This document shows, piece by piece, positions 1-6,258 of a stretch of 6,258 bases of DNA (the first letter of the stretch is position 1; each line of letters begins with the position of its first letter). The stretch is from Pseudomonadota bacterium (GTDB lineage: Bacteria > Pseudomonadota > Gammaproteobacteria > Xanthomonadales > Xanthomonadaceae). The notes beneath the pieces were generated by a model. It did not search any database, was not told the origin of the DNA, and saw only the letters and a list, made by a program, of their open reading frames with translations. The stretch is from assembly GCA_023423675.1 (NCBI GenBank), contig JAFAFD010000049.1, positions 1-6,258 of the forward strand, read 5' to 3'. Made by a program: the position numbers and the translations under genes.

Positions 1-1046
<1,046 letters not shown>

Positions 1047-1113
1047 GGCGAAGGATCCGTCAGGAAAGGGCACACGCACGGGCACAAGCCGCCGGTTGGC
1101 GGTCTGCGGGGCG
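1047..1113 (-). promoter_or_regulatory. Probable expression platform of the gcvP riboswitch
   Basis: This is the 67 nt between the end of aptamer 2 and the gcvP start codon. On the minus strand it holds a 5-bp hairpin, CCGCC-AACC-GGCGG (1102-1089), with no U-tract after it, so it is not a standard intrinsic terminator. CCGCAG (1109-1104) is complementary over 6 bases to CUGCGG (1160-1155) inside aptamer 2, and the 10-bp palindrome GGGGCGCCCC (1117-1108) directly abuts the aptamer's closing helix. These could be alternative pairings that couple glycine binding to expression, perhaps at translation. The complementarity is seen; the switching role is inferred. Confidence 0.4.
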
Positions 1114-1289
1114 CCCCTCTGTCCTTTTGCCTGAGAGTTTAAAAGTGCGGCTGGCCGCAGCTTCGTGCCCCTTCGGCGCCGGATCGAACCGGTCTCTCCA
1201 GAGTTCTGTTACGGGTGGTATCGGGCCTGAGCGATTACGGGCGTTGCGCCTTCGGCAGCGGTGTTCCGCTTCTCCCACCATGTTGCCCG
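1114..1289 (-). promoter_or_regulatory. Tandem (two-aptamer) glycine riboswitch
   Basis: On the minus strand, two glycine aptamers follow one another in the gcvP leader. Aptamer 1 (about 1279-1214) is closed by GGTGG (1279-1275) with CCACC (1218-1214) and contains the core GCCGAAGG, a GGCG-CAA-CGCC hairpin and CGCTCAGGC. A short linker containing AACAG leads to aptamer 2 (1203-1117), closed by CTCTG (1203-1199) with CAGAG (1121-1117). It shows the textbook order GGAGAG, GCCGAAGGGGC, a TGCGGCCAGCCGCA hairpin, then CTCTCAGGCAAAAGGACAGA. Both carry the conserved GCCGAAGG core. In known members, glycine binding usually turns on glycine cleavage genes, so excess glycine is degraded; that direction is expected here too but is inferred. 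Aptamer 2 matches the family pattern more closely than aptamer 1, whose GAG/CTC helix is short and bulged. Confidence 0.95.
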
Positions 1290-1292
1290 GCG

Positions 1293-1319
1293 ATTATAGC
1301 CGGTTGCCGCGGCTGAACA
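1293..1319 (-). promoter_or_regulatory. Probable gcvP promoter (-10 TATAAT)
   Basis: A perfect sigma70 -10 hexamer, TATAAT, reads on the minus strand at 1298-1293. It places the transcription start near 1286-1283, a few bases before aptamer 1, which is where a riboswitch transcript should begin. The -35 is poor: TGTTCA at 1319-1314 is the nearest resemblance, with a 15-bp spacer. The position relative to the riboswitch is the main support. Confidence 0.6.
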
Positions 1320-1384
1320 CGGGCCCGGAGCGGGGGCAGGACGCCTGCGGGCCTGAATGGCCGATGGCCCGGGCGTGCGTTTTG

Positions 1385-1410
1385 TGCAGCCATGCATGGC
1401 ATCGGCTGCA
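1385..1410. promoter_or_regulatory. Nested dyad symmetry, possible operator before the exporter gene
   Basis: A perfect 12-bp palindrome, GCCATGCATGGC (1389-1400), overlaps a second inverted repeat, TGCAGCC (1385-1391) with GGCTGCA (1404-1410). The two have slightly different centres. They lie 10-35 bp upstream of a possible -10 box and 110-135 bp before the exporter start. The position suits a transcription-factor site or a repressor operator overlapping the -35. No regulator gene is visible in the window. The remainder of the 1300-1519 gap is GC-rich and shows nothing else I can name. Confidence 0.35.
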
Positions 1411-1419
1411 ATCCGGGCC

Positions 1420-1425
1420 TATGAT
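1420..1425 (+). promoter_or_regulatory. Possible -10 element of the exporter promoter
   Basis: TATGAT matches five of six bases of the -10 consensus. A start of transcription near 1432 would leave a leader of about 65-90 nt to the likely start codons at 1496 or 1520. No good -35 hexamer lies 16-18 bp upstream, so an activator or the dyad at 1385-1410 may matter. Weak evidence. Confidence 0.25.
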
Positions 1426-1519
1426 GATCGAATCCTCGTATTCATCTGGCGTCGTCCCTGCTTCAGGGGATCGGCGCCCGCCGTGCGTGCCGCGCATGGC
1501 CCAGCCGGACGCTTTGCCG

Positions 1520-2746
1520 ATGACCCCCGCTGTTGCCCCTTCCACCCGACGCATGGCCCTGCTGCTCGCAGGCCTGGCCATGTTCGGCCCGTTCTCGATC
1601 GACACCATCTTCCCGGCCTTCCCGCAGCTGGCCCAGCGCCTGGCGGTGGATGAAGTGGCCGTGCAGCAGACCATCAGCGTCTACCTGCTGTTCTATGCGC
1701 TGATGAGCCTGGCACACGGGCCGCTGTCCGATGCCTGGGGCCGCAAGCGGGTGATCCTCGGCGGCCTGGTGGTGTTCATCGGCGCCTCGGTCGGCTGCGC
1801 GCTGTCCACCGACCTGACCACGCTGCTGGTGTTCCGCGCGCTGCAGGGCCTGTCGGCCGGCGTCGGCATGATCGTCGGCCGCGCGGTCATCCGCGATCTG
1901 TACCACGGCCACGATGCGCAGCGGCTGATGAGCCAGGTGTCGATGCTGTTCGGCATCGCCCCGGCCATCGCGCCGATCATCGGTGGCTGGATCCTGCTCA
2001 GTGGCGCCGGCTGGCCGCTGATCTTCTGGTTCCTGGTGGTGTTCTCGCTGGTGCTGCTGGTGTGCACCGCGCGTTTCATGCCCGAAACCCACCCGGTGGC
2101 CGCTCGCGTGCCGCTGTCGCCGCGTGGCCTGCTGCGTGACTACGTGCGCATCGGCTTCAACCCGCGTTTCCTGCGCCTGGCCCTGGCCGGCAGCATCAAC
2201 TTCGGCGGCATCTTCCTGTACATCGCCTCGGCGCCGGTGTTCGTCATGCAGCACCTGCACCTGGGCGAAGGTGGCTTCGCCTGGTTGTTCATTCCCACCA
2301 TCGGCGGCATGACCACCGGTTCGTTCCTGTCCGGGCGCATGGCCGGGCGCACCACGCCCACCCGCCAGATCGGCATCGGTTTCACCCTCTGCGCGCTGTC
2401 GGTGCTCCTCAACGTGGGCTACGTCACCCTGGCCCCGCAGTTCGCCCTGCCGTGGGCGGTGCTGCCGATCTTCCTGGGCGGCATGGGCATGGCGCTGATC
2501 TTCCCGATCCTGGCGCTGGCCGTGCTCGACATGTACCCGCACCAGCGCGGCCTGGCGTCGTCGCTGCAGGCGTTCATCCAGCTGATGATCAGCACCGTGG
2601 TGGCCGGCCTGGTGTCGCCGCTGCTGAGCGGCAGCCCGCTGCACCTGGCCCTGGGCCAGGCCGCCTTCTTCGCCGGCGGCTTCGTGTTCTGGTACTGGGA
2701 ACACCGCCGCGAGCGCGCAGTGCAGGCAGTGGCCACGGGCCATTGA
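1520..2746 (+). CDS. MFS exporter of the Bcr/CflA family (DHA1 drug:H+ antiporter)
   Basis: Inner-membrane proton-driven exporter; relatives expel bicyclomycin, chloramphenicol, sulphonamides or cysteine-type metabolites. The substrate here cannot be read from sequence. The 408 residues form about 12 hydrophobic helices, with a central loop near 184-214. Family signs: SIDTIFPAFP in helix 1 (26-35); motif A GPLSDAWGRKRVILGG between helices 2 and 3 (67-82); RALQGLSAG (106-114) and GRAVIRDLY (120-128) around helix 4; GIAPAIAPIIGG in helix 5 (145-156); GLASSLQAF in helix 11 (344-352). The frame is open far upstream. ATG 1520 was chosen because it places SID at residues 26-28, as in E. coli Bcr; ATG 1496 (8 residues longer) is equally possible, and neither has a clear Shine-Dalgarno. 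An AGGGGA at 1465-1470 is too far from either. The gene is divergent from gcvP and followed by a hairpin, so it is probably monocistronic. Confidence 0.93.
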   Translation: MTPAVAPSTRRMALLLAGLAMFGPFSIDTIFPAFPQLAQRLAVDEVAVQQTISVYLLFYALMSLAHGPLSDAWGRKRVILGGLVVFIGASVGCALSTDLTTLLVFRALQGLSAGVGMIVGRAVIRDLYHGHDAQRLMSQVSMLFGIAPAIAPIIGGWILLSGAGWPLIFWFLVVFSLVLLVCTARFMPETHPVAARVPLSPRGLLRDYVRIGFNPRFLRLALAGSINFGGIFLYIASAPVFVMQHLHLGEGGFAWLFIPTIGGMTTGSFLSGRMAGRTTPTRQIGIGFTLCALSVLLNVGYVTLAPQFALPWAVLPIFLGGMGMALIFPILALAVLDMYPHQRGLASSLQAFIQLMISTVVAGLVSPLLSGSPLHLALGQAAFFAGGFVFWYWEHRRERAVQAVATGH

Positions 2747-2762
2747 GCAGCGCGCAGGGGCA

Positions 2763-2781
2763 GGGCGCTGCAACAGCGCCC
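2763..2781 (+). terminator. Strong stem-loop after the exporter gene, terminator-like
   Basis: A perfect 8-bp inverted repeat, GGGCGCTG (2763-2770) with CAGCGCCC (2774-2781) and a CAA loop, starts 16 nt after the exporter stop codon (2744-2746). The bases after it, AAGCTCTTG, are not a proper T-tract, so termination would be weak or need help; it could also protect the 3' end of the mRNA. It suggests the exporter and the downstream reductase are not one simple operon. Confidence 0.45.
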
Positions 2782-2787
2782 AAGCTC

Positions 2788-2828
2788 TTGCGGCAGTGAC
2801 CACGCGGACTAGGCTGGGGATTCCAGCC
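2788..2828 (+). promoter_or_regulatory. Possible promoter and inverted repeat before the siderophore reductase
   Basis: TTGCGG (2788-2793) and TAGGCT (2810-2815) with a 16-bp spacer are a weak sigma70-like pair. Overlapping the second box is an inverted repeat, GGCTGG (2812-2817) with CCAGCC (2823-2828), which could be an operator or a leader hairpin. No AT-rich Fur-box-like sequence is visible between 2747 and 2885, although iron control would be expected for this gene class. Confidence 0.25.
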
Positions 2829-2885
2829 AGCCGCTGCACGGGTGCATGACGGCCAGCCGATCCGAAGCCGTCGCGAGGTACCCCC

Positions 2886-3779
2886 ATGGCTGCGCAGCAG
2901 ACCTACCGCCTGTTCGAGGTGGCGCTGAAGGAGCGCCGCGTCCTTTCCCCCTCCCTGCACCGCCTGGTGTTCACCGGCGCCGACGTGGCGCGGATGAAGA
3001 CCGAGGGCCCGGACCAGCGGATCAAGGTGTTCTTCCCCTTGCCCGGCCAGTACGCGCCGGAGGTGCCCAGCGGCGAGGACTGGTACGCCCGCTACCGCGC
3101 CCTGGCGGACGACCAGCGCCCGCCGATGCGCACCTACACCCTCCGCCAGCTGCGCGCCGCGCAGGGCGAGGTCGACGTGGATTTCGTCCTGCACGGCGAG
3201 ACCGGCCCGGCCTCGCGCTGGGCCGTGCACGCCCAGCCGGGTGACCGCGTGGTGCTGCTGGCGCCGGATGCCGACTGCGCCGAGAGCAGTGAGGGCTGGG
3301 AATGGAAGCCGCCGGCCGGGGTCGGCCAGGTGCTGCTGGTGGCCGACGAGACCGCGCTGCCGGCGGTGGCCGGCATCCTCGAGGAACTGGCCGCCCAGGT
3401 CGATCCGCCGCGCGTGCTTGCGCTGCTGGAAGTGGCGGGCGAGGGCGGAGCCATCGCTTTGAAGGCACCGCCCAGCGCCGAACTGGTGTGGTTGCCGCGC
3501 GGCCAGGCCGCCTACGGCCAGGCGCTGGTGGAGGCCGTGCAGGCACGGTTGGCTGCCTCGCCAGTGGTGGCGGGCGATGCGCTGGACGAGATCGACGTGG
3601 ACGCGCAGATCCTGTGGGAGCAGTCCGATGCGGGCGTGGCCGGGCCGTTCTACGCCTGGGTGGCCGGCGAGGCGGGTGCGGTGATGGCGATCCGCCGTCA
3701 CCTGGTCCGCGACTGCGGTCTGGACCGGCGTGCGCTGACCTTCATGGGCTACTGGCGGCAGGGCAGGGTGCTGGACTGA
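2886..3779 (+). CDS. Siderophore-interacting protein, FAD-dependent ferric-siderophore reductase (ViuB/YqjH type)
   Basis: Cytoplasmic flavoprotein that reduces the iron of imported ferric siderophores with NAD(P)H, releasing Fe2+. At 297 residues it has the usual size and two domains: an N-terminal FAD-binding barrel (about 8-128) and a C-terminal SIP/nucleotide-binding domain (about 145-293). Visible signatures: RTYTLR (82-87), the R-x-Y-T flavin motif; [15 protein letters not shown] (99-113); ADETALPA (153-160); [17 protein letters not shown] (255-271); GYWRQGR (288-294). ATG 2886 is supported by GAGG at 2875-2878, 7 nt upstream, the best ribosome site in the window. It lies 139 bp after the exporter, with a hairpin between, and 82 bp before the next gene. 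No siderophore receptor or synthesis gene is in the window, so the siderophore is unknown. Family assignment is secure; the electron donor is not determined here. Confidence 0.94.
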   Translation: MAAQQTYRLFEVALKERRVLSPSLHRLVFTGADVARMKTEGPDQRIKVFFPLPGQYAPEVPSGEDWYARYRALADDQRPPMRTYTLRQLRAAQGEVDVDFVLHGETGPASRWAVHAQPGDRVVLLAPDADCAESSEGWEWKPPAGVGQVLLVADETALPAVAGILEELAAQVDPPRVLALLEVAGEGGAIALKAPPSAELVWLPRGQAAYGQALVEAVQARLAASPVVAGDALDEIDVDAQILWEQSDAGVAGPFYAWVAGEAGAVMAIRRHLVRDCGLDRRALTFMGYWRQGRVLD

Positions 3780-3861
3780 ACCTGCATGGTTGGCACCCGT
3801 GAAACGGCGTCGTGGCCGGGGTGCGTTATCCTTGCGCCCCCTCGTAGCGGTATCGCCCCCC

Positions 3862-4254
3862 ATGTCCACCACCTCCAAGACCCGCCGCGACCAGCGCCGC
3901 CGCCAGGAAGAAAAGGCTGCCAACAAGGCCGCCGCGCAGGCCTCGCCGGTGGAGCCGCATGCCGAACTGCGTGATGCGCAGCGCACGCTGCTGGCCGGCG
4001 TCGTGCGCCGCGATGGCGAATGGGTGCTGGGCATGGATGGCCGCATCGCCGGCCACAGCGAGAGTGCTGCACAGGTGCTGGCGCTGATCATGCAGGCCGG
4101 TGAACTGCACGAGCGCAAGGGCACGCCGGTGCGCCTGGTGTATTCCGATGCGCTGCGCGATGCCGCGCAGGCCGAGGCCAAGGAGAAGGGCCAGACCTTC
4201 GAGGAATACAAGGCCGAACTGGCCGCGGCGATGGCGGCGAAGAAGAACAACTGA
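3862..4254 (+). CDS. Small conserved-looking protein of unknown function with basic N-terminal tail
   Basis: I do not recognise a named family. The 130-residue product starts with a highly charged stretch: eight Lys/Arg and three acidic residues in the first 22 (TRRDQRRRQEEK at 7-18), then an Ala-rich linker to about 30. A more ordered part follows: LLAGVVRRDGEWVLGMDGRI (43-62) reads like a beta-hairpin, and about 67-81 and 97-125 look helical. It ends in AKKNN. There is no signal peptide and no membrane segment, so it is probably cytoplasmic; the tail could bind RNA, DNA or the ribosome, which is a guess. ATG 3862 was preferred over an in-frame TTG at 3790 because the extra residues encoded upstream look like non-coding sequence. 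TATCCT at 3827-3832 may be its -10. No Shine-Dalgarno is evident. Codon use matches the neighbours, and the frame is clean. Confidence 0.85.
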   Translation: MSTTSKTRRDQRRRQEEKAANKAAAQASPVEPHAELRDAQRTLLAGVVRRDGEWVLGMDGRIAGHSESAAQVLALIMQAGELHERKGTPVRLVYSDALRDAAQAEAKEKGQTFEEYKAELAAAMAAKKNN

Positions 4255-4263
4255 CGCCCATCG

Positions 4264-4416
4264 GGTAGCGCCGGGCCATGCCCGGCGAGCGCAGCGGTGC
4301 GATGAAAAGCCGCCGGGCATGAATCACTCTCACTGCCCGGCGAAAGGCTCCGCGCGCATTGCGATGCGTTCGCCGCAATGGCGCCCACCGGTCACGGGGC
4401 GCGGCCCGGCGCTACC
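4264..4416. repeat. Inverted pair of SMAG-like (GTAG) palindromic repeats with nested hairpins
   Basis: GGTAGCGCCGGGCC (4264-4277) is repeated as an exact 14-bp inverted copy at 4403-4416. Each outer end carries the GTAG tetranucleotide typical of SMAG, the REP-like elements of Stenotrophomonas. The left unit forms an 8-bp hairpin, CGCCGGGC-CAT-GCCCGGCG (4269-4287). Inside lies a 9-bp hairpin, CGCCGGGCA (4311-4319) with TGCCCGGCG (4334-4342), and a smaller repeat CATTGCG (4357-4363) with CGCAATG (4374-4380). The right unit has a degenerate stem (GGGC-GCG-GCCC, 4397-4407). The octamer CGCCGGGC or its complement occurs five times in about 150 bp. The element sits between convergent genes, the usual place for REP-like repeats, where it may form mRNA 3' ends or attract a RAYT-type transposase. 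No transposase is present. Confidence 0.75.
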
Positions 4417-4425
4417 GGAAACATC

Positions 4426-4453
4426 AGGGGCCGATCCTTGCGGACCCGCCCCT
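4426..4453 (-). terminator. Probable terminator of the M2 peptidase gene
   Basis: Four bases after the peptidase stop codon the minus strand forms AGGGGC, one G-G mismatch, GGTCC, a GCAA loop, GGATC and GCCCCT: an 11-bp stem (one G-U pair) with a stable GNRA tetraloop. The following bases are GATGTTTCC, only a short T run, so efficiency is uncertain. The SMAG-like repeats begin just beyond it. Confidence 0.55.
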
Positions 4454-4457
4454 TCTT

Positions 4458-6258
4458 TCATTTCGCCGCCGGTGCCGCGCTGGCCTGCCAGCCGCACATC
4501 TGGCCCTGGTTCTGCTGCTTCAGCCAGTCGTTGACCGGGCTGAAGTACTCGATCATCGGGCCGGCATCGAGCTTGTCACTGCCGGTCAGCTCCTTCAGCG
4601 TGGCCTGCCACGGCTGGCTTGCGCCCTTGCTCAGCATCGCCCAGTACTTCTGCCCGGCTTCCTTGTTGCCGTAGAAGGTGCACTCATGCAGCGGGCCCTT
4701 GAAGCCGGCCGCGTCGCACAGGCCCTTGTAGAACTGGAACTGCAGGATGCGCGCCAGGAAGTAGCGGGTGTACGGGGTGTTGCCCGGCACGTGGTACTTC
4801 GCGCCCGGATCGAAGAACTCCTCGCCGCGGGTGCTGGCCGGGGCCACGCCCTGATACTTCGCCTTCAGGTCCCACCACGCCTTGTTGTAGTTGTCCGGGG
4901 TGATCGAACCATCGAACACGCCCCAGCGCCAGCGGTCGATCATCAGGCCGAACGGCAGGAACGATACGCCCGACAGGGCCATGCGCATCTGGTTGTTGAT
5001 GACTGCCTCGCGGCTCTCGGTCGGCGCGTCCACCAGGCCGATCGAGCTCAGGTACTTGGGCGTCATCGCCAGCACGATGGTGTCGCCGATCGCTTCGTGG
5101 AAGCCATCGTTGGCACCGCCCTGGAACAGCGGCGGCAGCGGGTTGTAGGCCAGGTCGTAATAGATGTGGCCCAGCTCGTGGTAGATGGTGGTGAAGTTCT
5201 CTTCGTTCGGCTTGATGCACATCTTGGTGCGCACGTCGCCTTCCATGTTCATGTCCCAGGCGCTGGCGTGGCAGACCACGTCGCGGTCATCGGGCTTGAT
5301 GAACTGGGTGCGTTCCCAGTACGACTGCGGCAGCGAGGGCATGCCCAGCGACACGTAGAAATCCTGCGCGCGTTCGGTCATCTGCTTGGCGGTGCGCAGT
5401 TCGGCCTCGCGCTGCGCCTTGTACTGCGCGGCGACGTTGGCGTCCTTGCCGGCCTTGGCCAGCGCCGCGCTCAGGTTGGCCTGGTACTGCTTTTCCAGCG
5501 CCGCGGTGATGTCCAGGCTGCCGGCACCCGGGTACGGTTCCAGCTGGTCCCACAGGTTGGACCAGTCCTGCTGCCACATGTTGCCCATCAGGTGCGCGGC
5601 GATCAGGCCGTTGCCCACTTCGGCCTTGTCCTTGCCGTAGGTTTTGTCCAGCTTGCCGCGCGCGTAGCAGTGCAGCTGCTCGTACATCGGCTTGACCTGT
5701 TCCCACAGGCGGTCGGTTTCCGGCCCGATCTGCTCCGGCGGCATGTCGTAGCCGCTGCGCCACATCTGCCCGGCATCGGTGAAGCCCATGCCCTTGGCGC
5801 CTTCGTTGATCAGGCTGACGAACTGCTGGTAGTCGCCGCGCATGCTTCTGGTGGTGCTGTGCCAGCCCTGCCAGGCATCGAGCTGCTTGTCGTAGTCGCG
5901 GCTGCGCGCCAGCACCTGTTCCAGCTCGCCGAGCTGGCGGCAGGAGTTGGGATCGTTGGCATCGGTGCAGTACTTGCCCGCGCCGTAGCTGCCTTCCATG
6001 CGGGTGGCAATCTGGGTCAGCTGGGCCAGCTTGGCCGGATCACGCGGTGCCGGCATCGAGGACATCAGCTTGAGCAGGTGGATGGCGCGCTTGCTGTCCT
6101 CGCTCATCGGCTGGCCTTCGAACTTGCCGGTCTGCTCGATCCAGCTGTTGAGCTGGGTCAGCGAGCGCTCGTTGGCCTTGGCGGCGATTCGTTCGGAATC
6201 GCTGTTGATGTAGGTGGAGGACAGCCACTGTGCCGAGGTCATCTCCGGGTAGGCGGCC
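4458..6258 (-). CDS. M2 family zinc peptidyl-dipeptidase, ACE-like (5' end beyond window)
   Basis: Zinc metallopeptidase that removes C-terminal dipeptides, related to angiotensin-converting enzyme; active bacterial relatives are known from Xanthomonas. The frame reads through to the right edge (codons for AAYPE precede the Met at 6242), so that Met is internal; full-length relatives are about 670 residues and begin with a secretion or lipoprotein signal. Numbering from it: zinc motif HELGH (355-359) with third ligand E383 in FHEAIGD; CHASAWD (324-330); K482, H484, Y491, R493 and Y494 at the spacing of ACE K511, H513, Y520, R522 and Y523 (substrate carboxylate, transition-state and chloride residues). 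Three cysteine pairs of ACE are kept: C92/C101, C324/C341, C509/C521, which implies a periplasmic or exported enzyme. AHLMGNMW (216-223) is a further family match. It ends with an Ala-rich tail and TGA at 4460-4458. It is convergent with the small gene and followed by a hairpin. Confidence 0.96.
   Translation of the reverse strand, partial: AAYPEMTSAQWLSSTYINSDSERIAAKANERSLTQLNSWIEQTGKFEGQPMSEDSKRAIHLLKLMSSMPAPRDPAKLAQLTQIATRMEGSYGAGKYCTDANDPNSCRQLGELEQVLARSRDYDKQLDAWQGWHSTTRSMRGDYQQFVSLINEGAKGMGFTDAGQMWRSGYDMPPEQIGPETDRLWEQVKPMYEQLHCYARGKLDKTYGKDKAEVGNGLIAAHLMGNMWQQDWSNLWDQLEPYPGAGSLDITAALEKQYQANLSAALAKAGKDANVAAQYKAQREAELRTAKQMTERAQDFYVSLGMPSLPQSYWERTQFIKPDDRDVVCHASAWDMNMEGDVRTKMCIKPNEENFTTIYHELGHIYYDLAYNPLPPLFQGGANDGFHEAIGDTIVLAMTPKYLSSIGLVDAPTESREAVINNQMRMALSGVSFLPFGLMIDRWRWGVFDGSITPDNYNKAWWDLKAKYQGVAPASTRGEEFFDPGAKYHVPGNTPYTRYFLARILQFQFYKGLCDAAGFKGPLHECTFYGNKEAGQKYWAMLSKGASQPWQATLKELTGSDKLDAGPMIEYFSPVNDWLKQQNQGQMCGWQASAAPAAK

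Noticed and set aside
1127..1519. Upstream extension of the exporter frame to position 1127
   Set aside because: The extension would translate the reverse complement of the glycine riboswitch and the gcvP promoter, and gives a 131-residue N-terminus absent from the Bcr/CflA family.
2747..2885. Fur box before the siderophore reductase
   Set aside because: Expected for the gene class, but no AT-rich 19-bp dyad of the Fur type is visible in the gap.
1463..2887. 474-codon minus-strand frame opposite the exporter
   Set aside because: Antisense shadow of the exporter. Its His/Gln/Arg/Glu-rich composition is the reverse-strand image of hydrophobic codons; no domain is recognisable.
3790..3861. TTG start at 3790 adding 24 residues to the small protein
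   Set aside because: The extra residues look like translated intergenic sequence and would cover a possible -10 box; ATG 3862 opens a typical N-terminus.
2589..4388. 599-codon minus-strand frame spanning the reductase and small gene
   Set aside because: It overlaps two convincing plus-strand genes and a repeat region, and its translation has no recognisable domain. It results from high GC content.
4264..4416. CRISPR array or insertion sequence in the repeat-rich gap
   Set aside because: The repeats are inverted and overlapping, with no regular spacers and no transposase frame; the GTAG ends fit SMAG/REP-like elements better.
6240..6242. Met at 6242 as the start of the M2 peptidase
   Set aside because: The same frame continues to the window edge with residues (AAYPE) that fit the xanthomonad M2 N-terminal region, and the exported enzyme needs a signal sequence further upstream.

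Overview
The window looks like chromosomal DNA from a xanthomonad, most likely Stenotrophomonas (S. maltophilia group). Reasons: uniformly high GC with G/C-ending codons, a tandem glycine riboswitch sitting directly in front of a stand-alone gcvP, a bacterial ACE-like M2 peptidase of the type found in xanthomonads, and an intergenic GTAG-ended palindromic repeat of the SMAG (Stenotrophomonas REP-like) kind. The species call rests on pattern recognition and was not searched.

Layout. Positions 1-1046 (minus) hold the first 348 residues of gcvP, the P-protein of the glycine cleavage system; the rest lies off the left edge. Its roughly 240-nt 5' leader carries a two-aptamer glycine riboswitch (about 1289-1114), and a TATAAT -10 box lies at 1298-1293. 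The stretch 1300-1519 separates this unit from a divergent plus-strand gene and contains a nested palindrome (1385-1410) plus a possible -10. Positions 1520-2746 (plus) encode a 12-helix Bcr/CflA-type drug or metabolite exporter. After a strong hairpin at 2763-2781 comes a siderophore-interacting FAD/NAD(P)H reductase (2886-3779, plus). Next is a small 130-residue protein of unknown function with a basic N-terminus (3862-4254, plus). The convergent gap 4255-4457 holds an inverted pair of SMAG-like repeats and a terminator hairpin. Positions 4458-6258 (minus) encode most of a zinc-dependent peptidyl-dipeptidase of family M2; its N-terminus, including any signal peptide, is off the right edge.

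The genes look like separate transcription units more than one pathway. gcvP serves one-carbon and glycine metabolism under direct glycine sensing. The reductase serves iron release from siderophores; the exporter beside it could export a siderophore or a drug, but nothing in the sequence decides this. The M2 enzyme probably trims peptides in the envelope.

I found no mobile element, CRISPR array, tRNA, rRNA, phage module or obviously new multigene system. The points most worth a second look are the riboswitch's mode of action (no U-tract terminator is visible), the SMAG dimer, the operator-like dyad before the exporter, and the uncharacterised 130-residue protein.
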